Assembly: GCF_024343575.1 (NCBI RefSeq)
Contig: NZ_RJUA01000028.1
Location: 20,785-78,141, forward strand
Reading direction: 5' to 3'
Length of the DNA: 57,357 nucleotides
Origin: Lacihabitans sp. LS3-19
Lineage (GTDB): Bacteria > Bacteroidota > Bacteroidia > Cytophagales > Spirosomataceae
Both the position numbers and the translations under genes were made by a program. Below are positions 34,006-42,837 of this stretch, piece after piece. Numbering within the stretch: position 1 is the stretch's first letter; the number at the start of each line of letters is the position of its first letter. The notes under the pieces are model-generated. The model saw nothing but the letters and a program-made list of their open reading frames with translations. It did no database searches and was not told the DNA's origin.

Positions 34006-34407
34006 ATGTTAAAAGAATTCAAAAATTTCATTATGACTGGCAACGTTATTGACCTTGCCGTCGCAGTTATCTTAGGAGCAGCACTTGGTGGCGTTATTAA
34101 TGGATTTGTGACAGATATCGCAATGCCGTTTGTTGGACACTTTACTGGTGGAGCTGATTTTTCACAATTAAGCTTTGTACTTGACCCTGCTGTAATTGGA
34201 CCAGACGGAACGGTCGTTACACCAGAAAATGCTATTAAATATGGTTCATGGTTAAATGCAATTATTAATTTGGTCGCAGTTGGATTAGTTTTGTTTATTA
34301 TAGTAAAAGCTTATAACAAAACCAAAGCTCCTGTGGAAGCACCAGCACCTGCGGGGCCGTCTGAAATTGACCTTCTTACTGAGATTAGAGATGCTCTAAA
34401 AAAATAA
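34006..34407 (+). CDS. mscL: Large-conductance mechanosensitive channel
   Basis: MscL opens at extreme membrane tension to release solutes. The protein of 133 residues has the N-terminal helix MLKEFKNFIMTGNVIDLAVAVILGAALGGVINGFVTDIAMPFVG (TM1 with the pore-lining GNVIDLAVAVIIG word), a periplasmic loop and TM2 (WLNAIINLVAVGLVLFIIVKAYN). A C-terminal helical bundle ends EIDLLTEIRDALKK. Length is normal. It is followed by a strong terminator. Confidence 0.96.
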   Translation: MLKEFKNFIMTGNVIDLAVAVILGAALGGVINGFVTDIAMPFVGHFTGGADFSQLSFVLDPAVIGPDGTVVTPENAIKYGSWLNAIINLVAVGLVLFIIVKAYNKTKAPVEAPAPAGPSEIDLLTEIRDALKK

Positions 34408-34424
34408 TTTTAGGACAAAAATAG

Positions 34425-34459
34425 AAAAAGGGGAAATCAAGCGAGATTTCCCCTTTTTT
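34425..34459 (+). terminator. Terminator after mscL
   Basis: A 14-bp perfect stem (AAAAAGGGGAAATC / GATTTCCCCTTTTT) with a six-base loop is followed by T. It separates the channel locus from the cell-division cluster. Confidence 0.9.
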
Positions 34460-34514
34460 GTTTAGCAAAGAATTTATTTTACCATTATTGCTAATTTTTA
34501 TAGAATTAATAATA

Positions 34515-34522
34515 TATTTTTG
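34515..34522 (+). promoter_or_regulatory. -7 promoter box (TATTTTTG) of the division cluster
   Basis: TATTTTTG fits TAnnTTTG and lies 53 bp before the ftsW ATG at 34576 and downstream of the mscL terminator. It is a plausible promoter for the six-gene division cluster. Confidence 0.45.
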
Positions 34523-34575
34523 TTTCGAGAATTTTGCGATTCTCTTACGTGCAAAAATATAAAAATCTTACCCGA

Positions 34576-35745
34576 ATGACTTCTTTTAAGTTAAAAAACC
34601 ATCTGCAAGGTGACAAGCAGATTTGGTGGATTTTACTGCTATTGTCTATTGTCAGTGTAGTAGTAGTCTATAGTTCCGTTAGTGCATTAGCATACAGAAA
34701 AACTGATGGTAACGCCGAAGTATATCTTCTAAAACATACCTTTTTTTTATTGGTAGGCTTAACTATCACGTTCATCATTCATAAGTTTGATATTACCAAA
34801 TATGCTGGTTTAGCTCAAATATTCCTTTGGGTTACTCCATTTCTAATTCTTTATACTTTAATGTTTGGAATAAGTGTTGGTGGGGCAAGGAGATGGGTTT
34901 CTATTTTTGGTTTTTCCTTTCAAACCTCAGATTTTGTAAGGCTGGTTTTAATTACAAATCTCTCTGCAATGCTTGCTAGAAGACAGCATATAGATTACAA
35001 GGCGAAAGATCTTACAGTAATGATCATTTGGATAGTAATAATAGTTGGCCTATTGTCTATTTCCAGCTTCTCAACCTCTGTTATTCTAGGTATAACTTGT
35101 TTTTTTATTATGTGGATCGGTAGGGTTCCTAAAAGATACCTTACCAAAATGGTGGCTTTTTTATTGATAGGCCTAATTGGCATACTTTCACTGGGTTTAA
35201 TTGTAAAACGAGCAACTGGAACAGAATTGGGTAGAGTTCAGACGGTCATAGACCGTACGGAAAGTTTCGTAAACAAAGACTTGGATGGAGATCTCCTTAT
35301 AGGAGGTGAGCATGGAAGCATAAGTGATCAAAAAAACTATGCACTTATTGCAATTGCACGTGGTGGGTTTTTCGGAATTGGGCCTGGTAATAGCAGCCAA
35401 AAAAATATTCTACCCGACGCATTTTCAGATTTTATATATTCTATTCTAATTGAAGAATGGGGACTTCTGGGGGGCTTAGTGGTAATGGGGCTATACCTTT
35501 GGTTACTTGAGCGAGGCGTCTGGAATATCAAAAATACCAAACGAGCTTTTGGTGGCTTATTGAGTATTGGACTTACGTTAAGCATTGTCTTGCAAGCATT
35601 TGCACACATGTTTATCAATGTTGGCTTGGGTCCAGTTACTGGTCAAACCTTACCATTAATTAGTATGGGTGGAACCTCGGCTTTATTTACTTCGGTTGCA
35701 GTGGGTATAGTATTGAGTGTTACTAAAAGCGAAGATAAGATATGA
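34576..35745 (+). CDS. ftsW: Cell-division peptidoglycan polymerase FtsW
   Basis: FtsW is the SEDS-family glycan polymerase of the divisome. I start at the ATG at 34576 (MTSFKLKNHLQGDKQIWWILL, 389 residues); an in-frame TTG at 34534 is less likely. It has about ten hydrophobic segments and the SEDS motifs VGGARRW, FSTSVILGITCFFIMWIGRVPKRYL, FSDFIYSILIEEWGLLGG and NVGLGPVTGQTLPLISMGGTSAL. Its stop overlaps the murG start by four bases. The genes usually upstream of ftsW in this cluster (mraY, murD) are not present. Confidence 0.93.
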   Translation: MTSFKLKNHLQGDKQIWWILLLLSIVSVVVVYSSVSALAYRKTDGNAEVYLLKHTFFLLVGLTITFIIHKFDITKYAGLAQIFLWVTPFLILYTLMFGISVGGARRWVSIFGFSFQTSDFVRLVLITNLSAMLARRQHIDYKAKDLTVMIIWIVIIVGLLSISSFSTSVILGITCFFIMWIGRVPKRYLTKMVAFLLIGLIGILSLGLIVKRATGTELGRVQTVIDRTESFVNKDLDGDLLIGGEHGSISDQKNYALIAIARGGFFGIGPGNSSQKNILPDAFSDFIYSILIEEWGLLGGLVVMGLYLWLLERGVWNIKNTKRAFGGLLSIGLTLSIVLQAFAHMFINVGLGPVTGQTLPLISMGGTSALFTSVAVGIVLSVTKSEDKI

Positions 35746-36848
35746 AAAAGGGGCTTAAAATAATTATATCTGGAGGTGGTACAGGTGGGCATATATTTCC
35801 AGCAGTAGCCATTGCGAACGAAATAAAAGCACAAAGACCAAATGCGGAAATATTGTTTGTGGGAGCTTTAGGGAAAATGGAAATGGAAAAAGTCCCAAAG
35901 GCAGGATACGAAATAGTTGGACTTCCAGTAGCAGGTTTCAATCGATCAAACATGCTAGCCAATGTTGGTTTTCCTGTAAAATTGATAAAAAGCCTATGGA
36001 AAGGAATGCAAGTTCTTAGGGCTTTCAAACCCGATATCGCTATTGGTGTTGGTGGTTTTGCGAGTGGTCCAACACTCAGAATGGCCAATATTTTAGGAAT
36101 AAAAACCTTGATTCAAGAGCAAAATTCTTATGCAGGTGTAACAAACAAAATTCTTTCAAAAAAAGCAGAGAAAGTTTGTGTTGCTTATCCTAATATGGAC
36201 AAGTTTTTTTCAAAAGAGAAAATAGTTTTTACTGGTAATCCTGTTAGAAATGACTTGATAAATAGTTCAATTAAAAAAGAAGATGCCAAAGCACACTTTG
36301 GCTTAGAAACTGACAGAAAAACATTGTTGATAGTTGGTGGAAGTTTAGGTGCTTTAAGTATCAACAAAGGAATTGCTTACGGTCTTCAAAACTTACTTAA
36401 CAACGATTTGCAAATCATATGGCAAACAGGTAAAACATTTATCGATCAAGCCAAGGAAATTGCAAACAATTTACAAACCAAAAGGGTGTACGTATCGGAT
36501 TTTATATATGAAATGGACCAAGCTTACGCCGCAGCAGATTTAGTTGTCTCACGAGCAGGAGCACTTTCAGTATCTGAACTTTCACTAGTAGGCAAAGCAT
36601 CCATTTTGGTTCCGTATCCTTTTGCAGCAGAAGACCATCAAACGCAGAATGCACTAAGTTTGACTTCTCAAAATGCGGCATTTCTTGTAAAAGATGCTGA
36701 AATATCTGATAAACTTATAGACACAATAATAGAATTATTGGAAAATGAGGCCAAACTGAAGAGTTTATCAGAAAATATAGTGAAATTTGCAAAACCTTTT
36801 GCAGCAAAAGAGATCGTAGAAGAAATTCTAAAAATAACCCAAAAATGA
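35742..36848 (+). CDS. murG: UDP-GlcNAc:lipid-I GlcNAc transferase
   Basis: MurG makes lipid II at the inner membrane face. The 368-residue GT28 enzyme starts with the glycine loop IISGGGTGGHIFPAVAIA. It has IGVGGFASGPTLRMANILGIKTLIQEQNSYAGVTNK in the N-domain and VVGGSLGALSIN and VSRAGALSVSEL...PYPFAAEDHQTQNA in the C-domain that binds UDP-GlcNAc. Length is normal. It overlaps ftsW and the ATE-like gene by four bases each. Confidence 0.97.
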   Translation: MKKGLKIIISGGGTGGHIFPAVAIANEIKAQRPNAEILFVGALGKMEMEKVPKAGYEIVGLPVAGFNRSNMLANVGFPVKLIKSLWKGMQVLRAFKPDIAIGVGGFASGPTLRMANILGIKTLIQEQNSYAGVTNKILSKKAEKVCVAYPNMDKFFSKEKIVFTGNPVRNDLINSSIKKEDAKAHFGLETDRKTLLIVGGSLGALSINKGIAYGLQNLLNNDLQIIWQTGKTFIDQAKEIANNLQTKRVYVSDFIYEMDQAYAAADLVVSRAGALSVSELSLVGKASILVPYPFAAEDHQTQNALSLTSQNAAFLVKDAEISDKLIDTIIELLENEAKLKSLSENIVKFAKPFAAKEIVEEILKITQK

Positions 36849-37621
36849 AAATCTTTTTCTCGGAAAATAATGCCGATTACGGCACTTATACATTTAATTA
36901 TGCAATTTATGCTCAAAAAGAGTCTGAAGCAGAATTGAATGAACTCTATGAAAAAGGTTTCCTACCGTACACTGGAAACATACATATCGAAAAAGAACTT
37001 TTTTATTTAGCAAGAAGTCTTAGAGTAAATCTCGAAAATTTCGATGATACTTCAGAAAACAGAAGAGTCAATCGCCAAATAGAATCTCTAAATATCAAAT
37101 TAGATTTAATAGAAAAATCTAGTTTTGAATTAAGCGATCCTGATTTTAAGGTTTTTTGTGCCAACTATATAAATGAACGTATCGGAGAGGACAATATGAG
37201 CCTTGAAAGATGGGATTACATTCTAAAACAAACTACTGGCACGCATCTTTTCAAGTTTAGCAATTCAGAAAAAACACTAGGTTATGTTTTAGCTTCTATT
37301 ACTGATGAATATGTTCATTATTGGTTTGCTTTTTTTGACACAGAATATATGCGTTCTCATTCACTTGGCAAATGGATGATGTGGCGAGTAATCCGCTGGA
37401 GCAAAGACAATAATAAAAAATACACTTATCTAGGCACTGCCTACAAACCTGCCGCACTTTATAAAATCCGAGACCATAAAGGTTTGGAGTTTTTTGACGG
37501 AAAAGGTTGGAACAACGATAGTAAAACGCTGAAAGAATGGTGCCAAACTGACCTTGAGACAAAAGATGCAGATAGGTTTAAATTGATTGAAAATCCCAAT
37601 AATTTTTTAGATCAATTATGA
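36845..37621 (+). CDS. Arginyl-tRNA-protein transferase-like (ATE family) protein
   Basis: The 258-residue cytosolic protein resembles the C-terminal GNAT-like domain of arginyl-/leucyl-tRNA-protein transferases: GFLPYTGNIHIEKELFYLARSLRVNLENFDDTSENRRVNRQ, GYVLASITDEYVHYWFAFFDTEYMRSHSLGKWMMWRVIRWSKDNNKKYTYLGTAYKPAALYKIRDHKGLEFFDG. Such enzymes add amino acids to protein N-termini and mark them for degradation. The N-terminal Cys-rich part of eukaryotic ATE1 is absent. It sits between murG and ftsQ with four-base overlaps on both sides, in the place where murC is usually found. Confidence 0.75.
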   Translation: MKIFFSENNADYGTYTFNYAIYAQKESEAELNELYEKGFLPYTGNIHIEKELFYLARSLRVNLENFDDTSENRRVNRQIESLNIKLDLIEKSSFELSDPDFKVFCANYINERIGEDNMSLERWDYILKQTTGTHLFKFSNSEKTLGYVLASITDEYVHYWFAFFDTEYMRSHSLGKWMMWRVIRWSKDNNKKYTYLGTAYKPAALYKIRDHKGLEFFDGKGWNNDSKTLKEWCQTDLETKDADRFKLIENPNNFLDQL

Positions 37622-38382
37622 AAATTCCAAAATTTAAAAAAGTATTTAGCTATGCCATCGGTGGCACTTTAGCTGTTTTTGCTGTATTTTTAATATTAGC
37701 AGCCACAAAAAACAATTCCGACAAAAGGTGTAAAGGAATCATAACAAATATTAAAGACAACTCTGAGCAGTTTTTGGTAACCAAAGAAGATATCGAAAAA
37801 TGGGTTACGCAATATGGCAATGACCCTTTTGAAGGAAAAATAATGGAAAACATCGCACTGTCTAAGGTAGAAAAAAGAATTTTAGAGAGCGGAAAAGTTA
37901 AAAAATGCGAGGCATATTTTGACCTTCAAAGCCATCTTGTTCTCGATATCGAAACTTTTAAACCTATTGCCAGAATATTAAACCATAATCAAGTAGCAGA
38001 TAGATATTTGGATGAAGATGGAAACATTTTCCCTTTTTCAAAGCATTTCACGCCAACGGTATTATTAATAAGTGGTAATTATTTACAAAATTTAAAAAAC
38101 CTAAAATCCGATAAAAATAAGGATTTATTGAAGTTATTAAACACTATTAATGAGGATGAATTTTGGTCAGCACAAATTTCACAAATTGACGTTGATAAGC
38201 TAAAAGAAATAAAAATGATTCCTCTTTTGGGCGATAATATAATTGAATTTGGAAGACCTGAAAATATAAATTCTAAACTAGGAAAACTATTAATTTTTTA
38301 TAAGCAGATATTGCCTCAAAAAAAATGGAGCGAGTTTTCAACAATTAGTGTAAAATATGAGGGTCAAATAGTTTGTAATTGA
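37618..38382 (+). CDS. ftsQ: Cell-division protein FtsQ
   Basis: The 254-residue protein is a bitopic membrane protein: a short basic cytoplasmic start, one transmembrane helix (about 12-30, SYAIGGTLAVFAVFLILAA), then the periplasmic POTRA-like (GIITNIKDNSEQFLVTKEDIEKWV) and FtsQ/DivIB domains (VKKCEAYFDLQSHLVLDIETFKPIARILNHNQ...YLDEDGNIFPFSKHFTPTVLLISG). The sequence is weakly conserved, as usual, but gene order (before ftsA and ftsZ) supports it. It overlaps the ATE-like gene by four bases. Confidence 0.9.
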   Translation: MKIPKFKKVFSYAIGGTLAVFAVFLILAATKNNSDKRCKGIITNIKDNSEQFLVTKEDIEKWVTQYGNDPFEGKIMENIALSKVEKRILESGKVKKCEAYFDLQSHLVLDIETFKPIARILNHNQVADRYLDEDGNIFPFSKHFTPTVLLISGNYLQNLKNLKSDKNKDLLKLLNTINEDEFWSAQISQIDVDKLKEIKMIPLLGDNIIEFGRPENINSKLGKLLIFYKQILPQKKWSEFSTISVKYEGQIVCN

Positions 38383-38440
38383 GTGATTTTAAATAAGTTT
38401 GTATAAATATTAATACGCGGTTTAATAACATAAATCTGAC

Positions 38441-39823
38441 ATGGAAGAAGATAATTTAGTAGTTGGGCTTGACATAGGCACTTCTAAAATTAGTGCTGTT
38501 GCGGGTTCTTTACAAAAAGACGGCACAATAAAGCTAAATGGCTTTGTTGAAAAACTTGTTGTACCTGAAGACGAAGTTTTGAGAAACGGGGAAATTGAAA
38601 ACGCTCAAAGAACCATAGAGATAGTAGATGCCGTGCTAGAAGAACTTGCCGACAAACTTACCATTAATCTTGAGTCTGTAAATGTCAATATCTCTAATCC
38701 TGATATCCAAGGACACTTCCACAAAGGCAAAGTAACCAAGTCAGGGGATAATAAGCAAATTCAGCAGTCTGATGTAGATAGGCTTGCTGAAGATGTTAGG
38801 CTAACCTTCAAAGTTCATCCAGGTCGTACAGTTTTACACTGCATGCCACAAGATTTTTATGTTAACGACGTAAAAGCTGGCGAAAAAGTAGTAGGTAAGT
38901 TTGGTGTGCAAATTGGTGGGGATTTTTTCTTTCTAACTTCAAAATCGGAAAGTCTTGAAAATCTATACTATACGCTAAAAAGTGTAAAAGCCAAAACAGA
39001 TGACCCTAAACAGCCATTTATACAAATTGAGAATGTATTAATTAGCTCAATTGCTGACTCGTTTTCGCTTCTTGATAGCACAATTGACGATAAAAGAAAT
39101 GGTGTAGCTATAATAAATATCGGTGCTGAAATGACTGAAATATGTATTTTCCAAAAAAATGGAATCAGATATTTCAAAGCGATACCAATTGGTGGAAACG
39201 TAATAACGAAAGATTTGGCAGATACTTTTCATATCAGTTTTGACGAAGCTGATATGCTTAAAAAAATCTGTGGAAATATCCCCTCAAGCAGCATAAGCGA
39301 TACTGAGACAGCAGTTATAGAGCGTAAAAAAGATCTTGCATCAGTTGAAATTATCTTGAAAAATGCCTCTACGGTAGTAGAATGGAGATTAAAAGAAATA
39401 GCCGCCATAGTAAAAAGTGAACTTATTAGGTCTGGGTATGAAGGTATACTAACTAACGGATTGATTTTGTCAGGCGGGACATCTTCTATGGGTATCATCA
39501 AAGATATTTTTGTAGAAGTGTGCAAGATGAAAAGTGTAAGAAAGGCTAAAATAAATAATAGAATTAACTTCAACGGATTTGAATATTTAAACAAACCTAA
39601 ATATTCTACACTTCTAGGTCTTCTTATGGCATCCAACTTAGAATTTGATAATCGAATAGACAATCGAATTCTGAAACATACACCTTTGAAAGCAGCGGAG
39701 CCAGAAAAAGTAGAAAAGAAACCCAATGGAAAGTCTGAAATAAAATCTCCTAAGAGACCTTTATTTGAAAGACTAAAAGACCTCATTATTGATGATAAAA
39801 TGAACGACGATTACAATAGATAA
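38441..39823 (+). CDS. ftsA: Cell-division protein FtsA
   Basis: FtsA is the actin-like ATPase that tethers FtsZ to the membrane. The 460-residue protein has the phosphate-1 loop VGLDIGTSKISAVAG, the SHS2/1C domain (about 80-165), phosphate-2 NGVAIINIGAEMTEICIF and the adenosine motif LILSGGTSSMGII. The C-terminal ~50 residues are a charged linker ending in an amphipathic stretch (RPLFERLKDLIIDDKMN) that fits the membrane-targeting helix. It lies 58 bp after ftsQ and 23 bp before ftsZ. Confidence 0.96.
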   Translation: MEEDNLVVGLDIGTSKISAVAGSLQKDGTIKLNGFVEKLVVPEDEVLRNGEIENAQRTIEIVDAVLEELADKLTINLESVNVNISNPDIQGHFHKGKVTKSGDNKQIQQSDVDRLAEDVRLTFKVHPGRTVLHCMPQDFYVNDVKAGEKVVGKFGVQIGGDFFFLTSKSESLENLYYTLKSVKAKTDDPKQPFIQIENVLISSIADSFSLLDSTIDDKRNGVAIINIGAEMTEICIFQKNGIRYFKAIPIGGNVITKDLADTFHISFDEADMLKKICGNIPSSSISDTETAVIERKKDLASVEIILKNASTVVEWRLKEIAAIVKSELIRSGYEGILTNGLILSGGTSSMGIIKDIFVEVCKMKSVRKAKINNRINFNGFEYLNKPKYSTLLGLLMASNLEFDNRIDNRILKHTPLKAAEPEKVEKKPNGKSEIKSPKRPLFERLKDLIIDDKMNDDYNR

Positions 39824-39846
39824 ACAGTAATCTTAAAAAGAATTTT

Positions 39847-41178
39847 ATGATCTTAGAACCCGAATATACACTTGATTTTAAGTCAGATATGCAAAAAATA
39901 ATAAAAGTAATAGGTGTAGGTGGCGGTGGTGGAAACGCCATGCTCAACATGTACCATCAAGGTGTTCATGATGTTGATTTTGTGGCCTGCAACACCGACG
40001 CACAAGCTTTAAAACAATTTCCGGAAGACGTTATTAAACTTCAACTAGGTGCTGAACTCACCAAAGGTCTTGGAGCAGGAACTGACTGGAAAGTTGGAAA
40101 ACAAGCTGCCATAGAAAGTGAAAAATCTATAAATGACCTACTTGAAGACCCAACCGAAATGGTGTTTATCACCGCTGGAATGGGTGGTGGAACTGGAACT
40201 GGAGCTGCTCCAGAAATTGCAAGATATGCAAAGTCTAAAAAAAGACTAACTATTGGCGTTGTAACGGATCCTTTCAGACACGAAGGATTAGACAAGTTTG
40301 AACAAGCCACCAACGGAATAGCAAAACTTAAAGATTTCTGTGATACAGTTTTAGTAATCAAAAACGATAGATTAGTAGAAATGTACGGCGATTTGGACAT
40401 AGAATCTGCCTACAAAAAAGCCGATGAAGTTTTGGCAAATGCCGTAAAAAGTATTGCAGAATTGATAACCCGACCAGGTATAGTAAACTTGGACTTTGCC
40501 GATGTGAAAACTGTATTAGGTGATGCAGGCCATGCGGTAATGGGCTCAGCCGAAGCTTCTGGTCCTGACAGAGCTTCGATAGCTATTGAGGCTGCTCTTA
40601 ACTCTCCTTTGTTAGAAAACAATAACATCAAAGGAGCGAAACGAATTTTGGTTTCGATTGCCTATTCTGACGAGCTACCAGAATACAAAATCAAAATGTC
40701 AGACCAAGCTAAAGTGACGGATTTTGTGGAAAGCCAAATAAAATCTAGAGCAAAAATATTCAAACACGGTTTTGCGATAGATAGAACTCTTAAAGACAAA
40801 GTAAGAGTAACGATAGTAGCTGCAAGGTTTGACGAAATCTTTGAAGATATTGAACCAGAAGAACCAAAAAAAGTTGAGGAAACTAAGCCAGAAGTTGGAA
40901 AAGGCATACATGCAATTATTCCAGAAAAACCTGCAAAAATATCTTTACCAAAACCTACTAACCAAATTGGGTTATTCGAGCAAGAAGATAAGTTTTTGAA
41001 AACTATCCAAGAAATGACGAAAAATGGCGTTGATGTAGAAACTTTGATAGAATCTCCCGCTTATAAAAGATATGGAGTGGAGTTGTTAGATGCAGATGAA
41101 ATTGGAGAAGAAAATTTAGAGAAAATAAATTTGGTTGACTTATACACTGAGCTAAGCAATCAAAAGCTCATTGATTAA
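39847..41178 (+). CDS. ftsZ: Cell-division GTPase FtsZ
   Basis: FtsZ is the tubulin-like ring protein. The 443-residue protein has the GTP-binding IKVIGVGGGGGNAMLNM, the tubulin signature MGGGTGTGAAPEIA, and the T7-loop NLDFADVKTVL. After the GTPase core (to about 325) comes a Lys/Glu/Pro-rich linker. The likely FtsA-binding peptide, ESPAYKRYGV, is not at the very end: 32 acidic residues follow it (ELLDADEIGEENLEKINLVD...). This is longer than the usual form, where the peptide ends the protein. Terminator follows. Confidence 0.97.
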   Translation: MILEPEYTLDFKSDMQKIIKVIGVGGGGGNAMLNMYHQGVHDVDFVACNTDAQALKQFPEDVIKLQLGAELTKGLGAGTDWKVGKQAAIESEKSINDLLEDPTEMVFITAGMGGGTGTGAAPEIARYAKSKKRLTIGVVTDPFRHEGLDKFEQATNGIAKLKDFCDTVLVIKNDRLVEMYGDLDIESAYKKADEVLANAVKSIAELITRPGIVNLDFADVKTVLGDAGHAVMGSAEASGPDRASIAIEAALNSPLLENNNIKGAKRILVSIAYSDELPEYKIKMSDQAKVTDFVESQIKSRAKIFKHGFAIDRTLKDKVRVTIVAARFDEIFEDIEPEEPKKVEETKPEVGKGIHAIIPEKPAKISLPKPTNQIGLFEQEDKFLKTIQEMTKNGVDVETLIESPAYKRYGVELLDADEIGEENLEKINLVDLYTELSNQKLID

Positions 41179-41200
41179 AATAATATTGAGAATAAAATTG

Positions 41201-41231
41201 GCCTTGAATTTTAAAATTCAGGGCTTTTTTT
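41201..41231 (+). terminator. Terminator after ftsZ
   Basis: A 12-bp inverted repeat (GCCTTGAATTTT / AAAATTCAGGGC, one wobble; the innermost A-T pairs open as loop) is followed by seven T. Confidence 0.88.
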
Positions 41232-41310
41232 ATGGTTTAAATTATTATTCTTGCAAAACTTCCATAGTCTTTTTACCTTGGACAAATATTCAACCTGAGA
41301 AAAATAACCC

Positions 41311-42837
41311 ATGAAAATCTTTAGCATTTTCTTATCTGTTCTTGTTTCTGCATCGCTATTTGCCCAATCTCCTACTGCGACCATCACCGGTGGGAAAATA
41401 GTAGGAGAAATTAAAGAAGAAATTCAAATCTATAAAGGGATTCCTTTTGCAGCACCACCAGTTGGCGATTTGAGATGGAAAGCACCTCAGGCTGTAATTC
41501 CATGGAAAGGCACTAAGTCTTGCCTAAGCTTTGGACCTAGTCCAATGCAAGACCCACCTGTTCCTTTTTTTTGTTGGACTGAAGAATATCTAATACCTAA
41601 AGAGCCAATTAGTGAAGATTGCTTGTACTTAAATATTTGGTCAGGAGCCAAAACCAAAAAGGAAAAGAGACCAGTGTTCGTTTATATTTATGGCGGAGGT
41701 TTTAGAAGTGGAGGAGCTGGTTGTGCGATATATGATGGAGAAGCTATGGCCAAAAAAGGCGTAGTGTTTGTTACTATCAATTATCGTGTAGGTGTTTTTG
41801 GCTTCCTAGCCCATCCTGAATTAACGAAAGAGGCTGAATATAATTCTTCAGGGAACTATGCACTTTTAGATATGCTTGCGGCATTAAAATGGGTTCAGAA
41901 AAACATAGCTCAATTTGGTGGCGATGCTTCCAATGTAACTATAGCCGGTCAGTCTGCAGGTGCTTTTGCTGTAAACAATCTTGTGGCTTCTCCCCTATCC
42001 AAAGGACTTTTTCATAAAGCTATCGCCGAAAGTGGTGGTAGTATATTAGATAGTCCATTAAGACCAAAATTAACATTACAAAATGCCGAAGAGCAAGGAG
42101 CCAAATTTGCTGAAAATCTTAACTGTAAATCTTTGGCAGAACTAAGAAAACTATCTTCAGAAGAGATTCACAAAGGAAAAGGAGGTTTGAGTTCCCCCAT
42201 AGTAGATGGTTATTTTTTACCAGAAAGTATTGGTGAAATATTCAAAAAAGGAAAACAAAATGATGTACCATCGATAGTAGGATGGAACGAAGAAGACAGG
42301 GTGTCTGGTAAGCCACTTTCTGCAGAAAATTTCAAAGAAACTTCACGAAAAAGATTCGGCGAGTTGACTGATGAATTTTTAGCAGTTTATCCAGCGGAAA
42401 CGGACGAGCAAGCTTATAAATCACAAATGGGTGTAGGAAGAGATGAGTATTTTGGGGTTCAAGATTATGTTTGGGCTAAAATGCAAACTAGCACTGGAAA
42501 ATCTAAGGCCTATATTTATAATTTTAACAGAAAACTACCAAGCTATACGCCTGAAACAGACTTTGGTGCATTCCACACGGGCGAAGTTCCTTATGCATAC
42601 AATAACCTCAAAACAGTAAACCGTCCTTGGGAAAAAGTGGACTTCGAAATAGCTGATAAAATGTCTGAATATTGGGTAAATTTTGCCAAAACTGGAAATC
42701 CAAATGGGGCTAATTTGCCAAAATGGGAAGTTTATGATCCAAAAAATGAAAATGTGTTAATAATAGATAAAGAAATAGTTTCGAAACCTTTACCAACAAA
42801 AGCCCAGATGATGTTTTGGGAGAAATATTTAAAATGA
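41311..42837 (+). CDS. Secreted type-B carboxylesterase
   Basis: This protein of 508 residues has a signal peptide (MKIFSIFLSVLVSASLFAQS) and a type-B carboxylesterase domain: EEIQIYKGIPFAAPPVGDLRWKAPQ, SEDCLYLNIW, the oxyanion loop YIYGGGFRSGG, the nucleophile elbow IAGQSAGAFAV, and the late catalytic His in GAFHTGEVPYAYNN. It hydrolyses ester bonds; the substrate is unknown (xenobiotic or plant-derived esters are typical). Its stop overlaps the ATG of the aldo/keto reductase by four bases. Confidence 0.92.
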   Translation: MKIFSIFLSVLVSASLFAQSPTATITGGKIVGEIKEEIQIYKGIPFAAPPVGDLRWKAPQAVIPWKGTKSCLSFGPSPMQDPPVPFFCWTEEYLIPKEPISEDCLYLNIWSGAKTKKEKRPVFVYIYGGGFRSGGAGCAIYDGEAMAKKGVVFVTINYRVGVFGFLAHPELTKEAEYNSSGNYALLDMLAALKWVQKNIAQFGGDASNVTIAGQSAGAFAVNNLVASPLSKGLFHKAIAESGGSILDSPLRPKLTLQNAEEQGAKFAENLNCKSLAELRKLSSEEIHKGKGGLSSPIVDGYFLPESIGEIFKKGKQNDVPSIVGWNEEDRVSGKPLSAENFKETSRKRFGELTDEFLAVYPAETDEQAYKSQMGVGRDEYFGVQDYVWAKMQTSTGKSKAYIYNFNRKLPSYTPETDFGAFHTGEVPYAYNNLKTVNRPWEKVDFEIADKMSEYWVNFAKTGNPNGANLPKWEVYDPKNENVLIIDKEIVSKPLPTKAQMMFWEKYLK

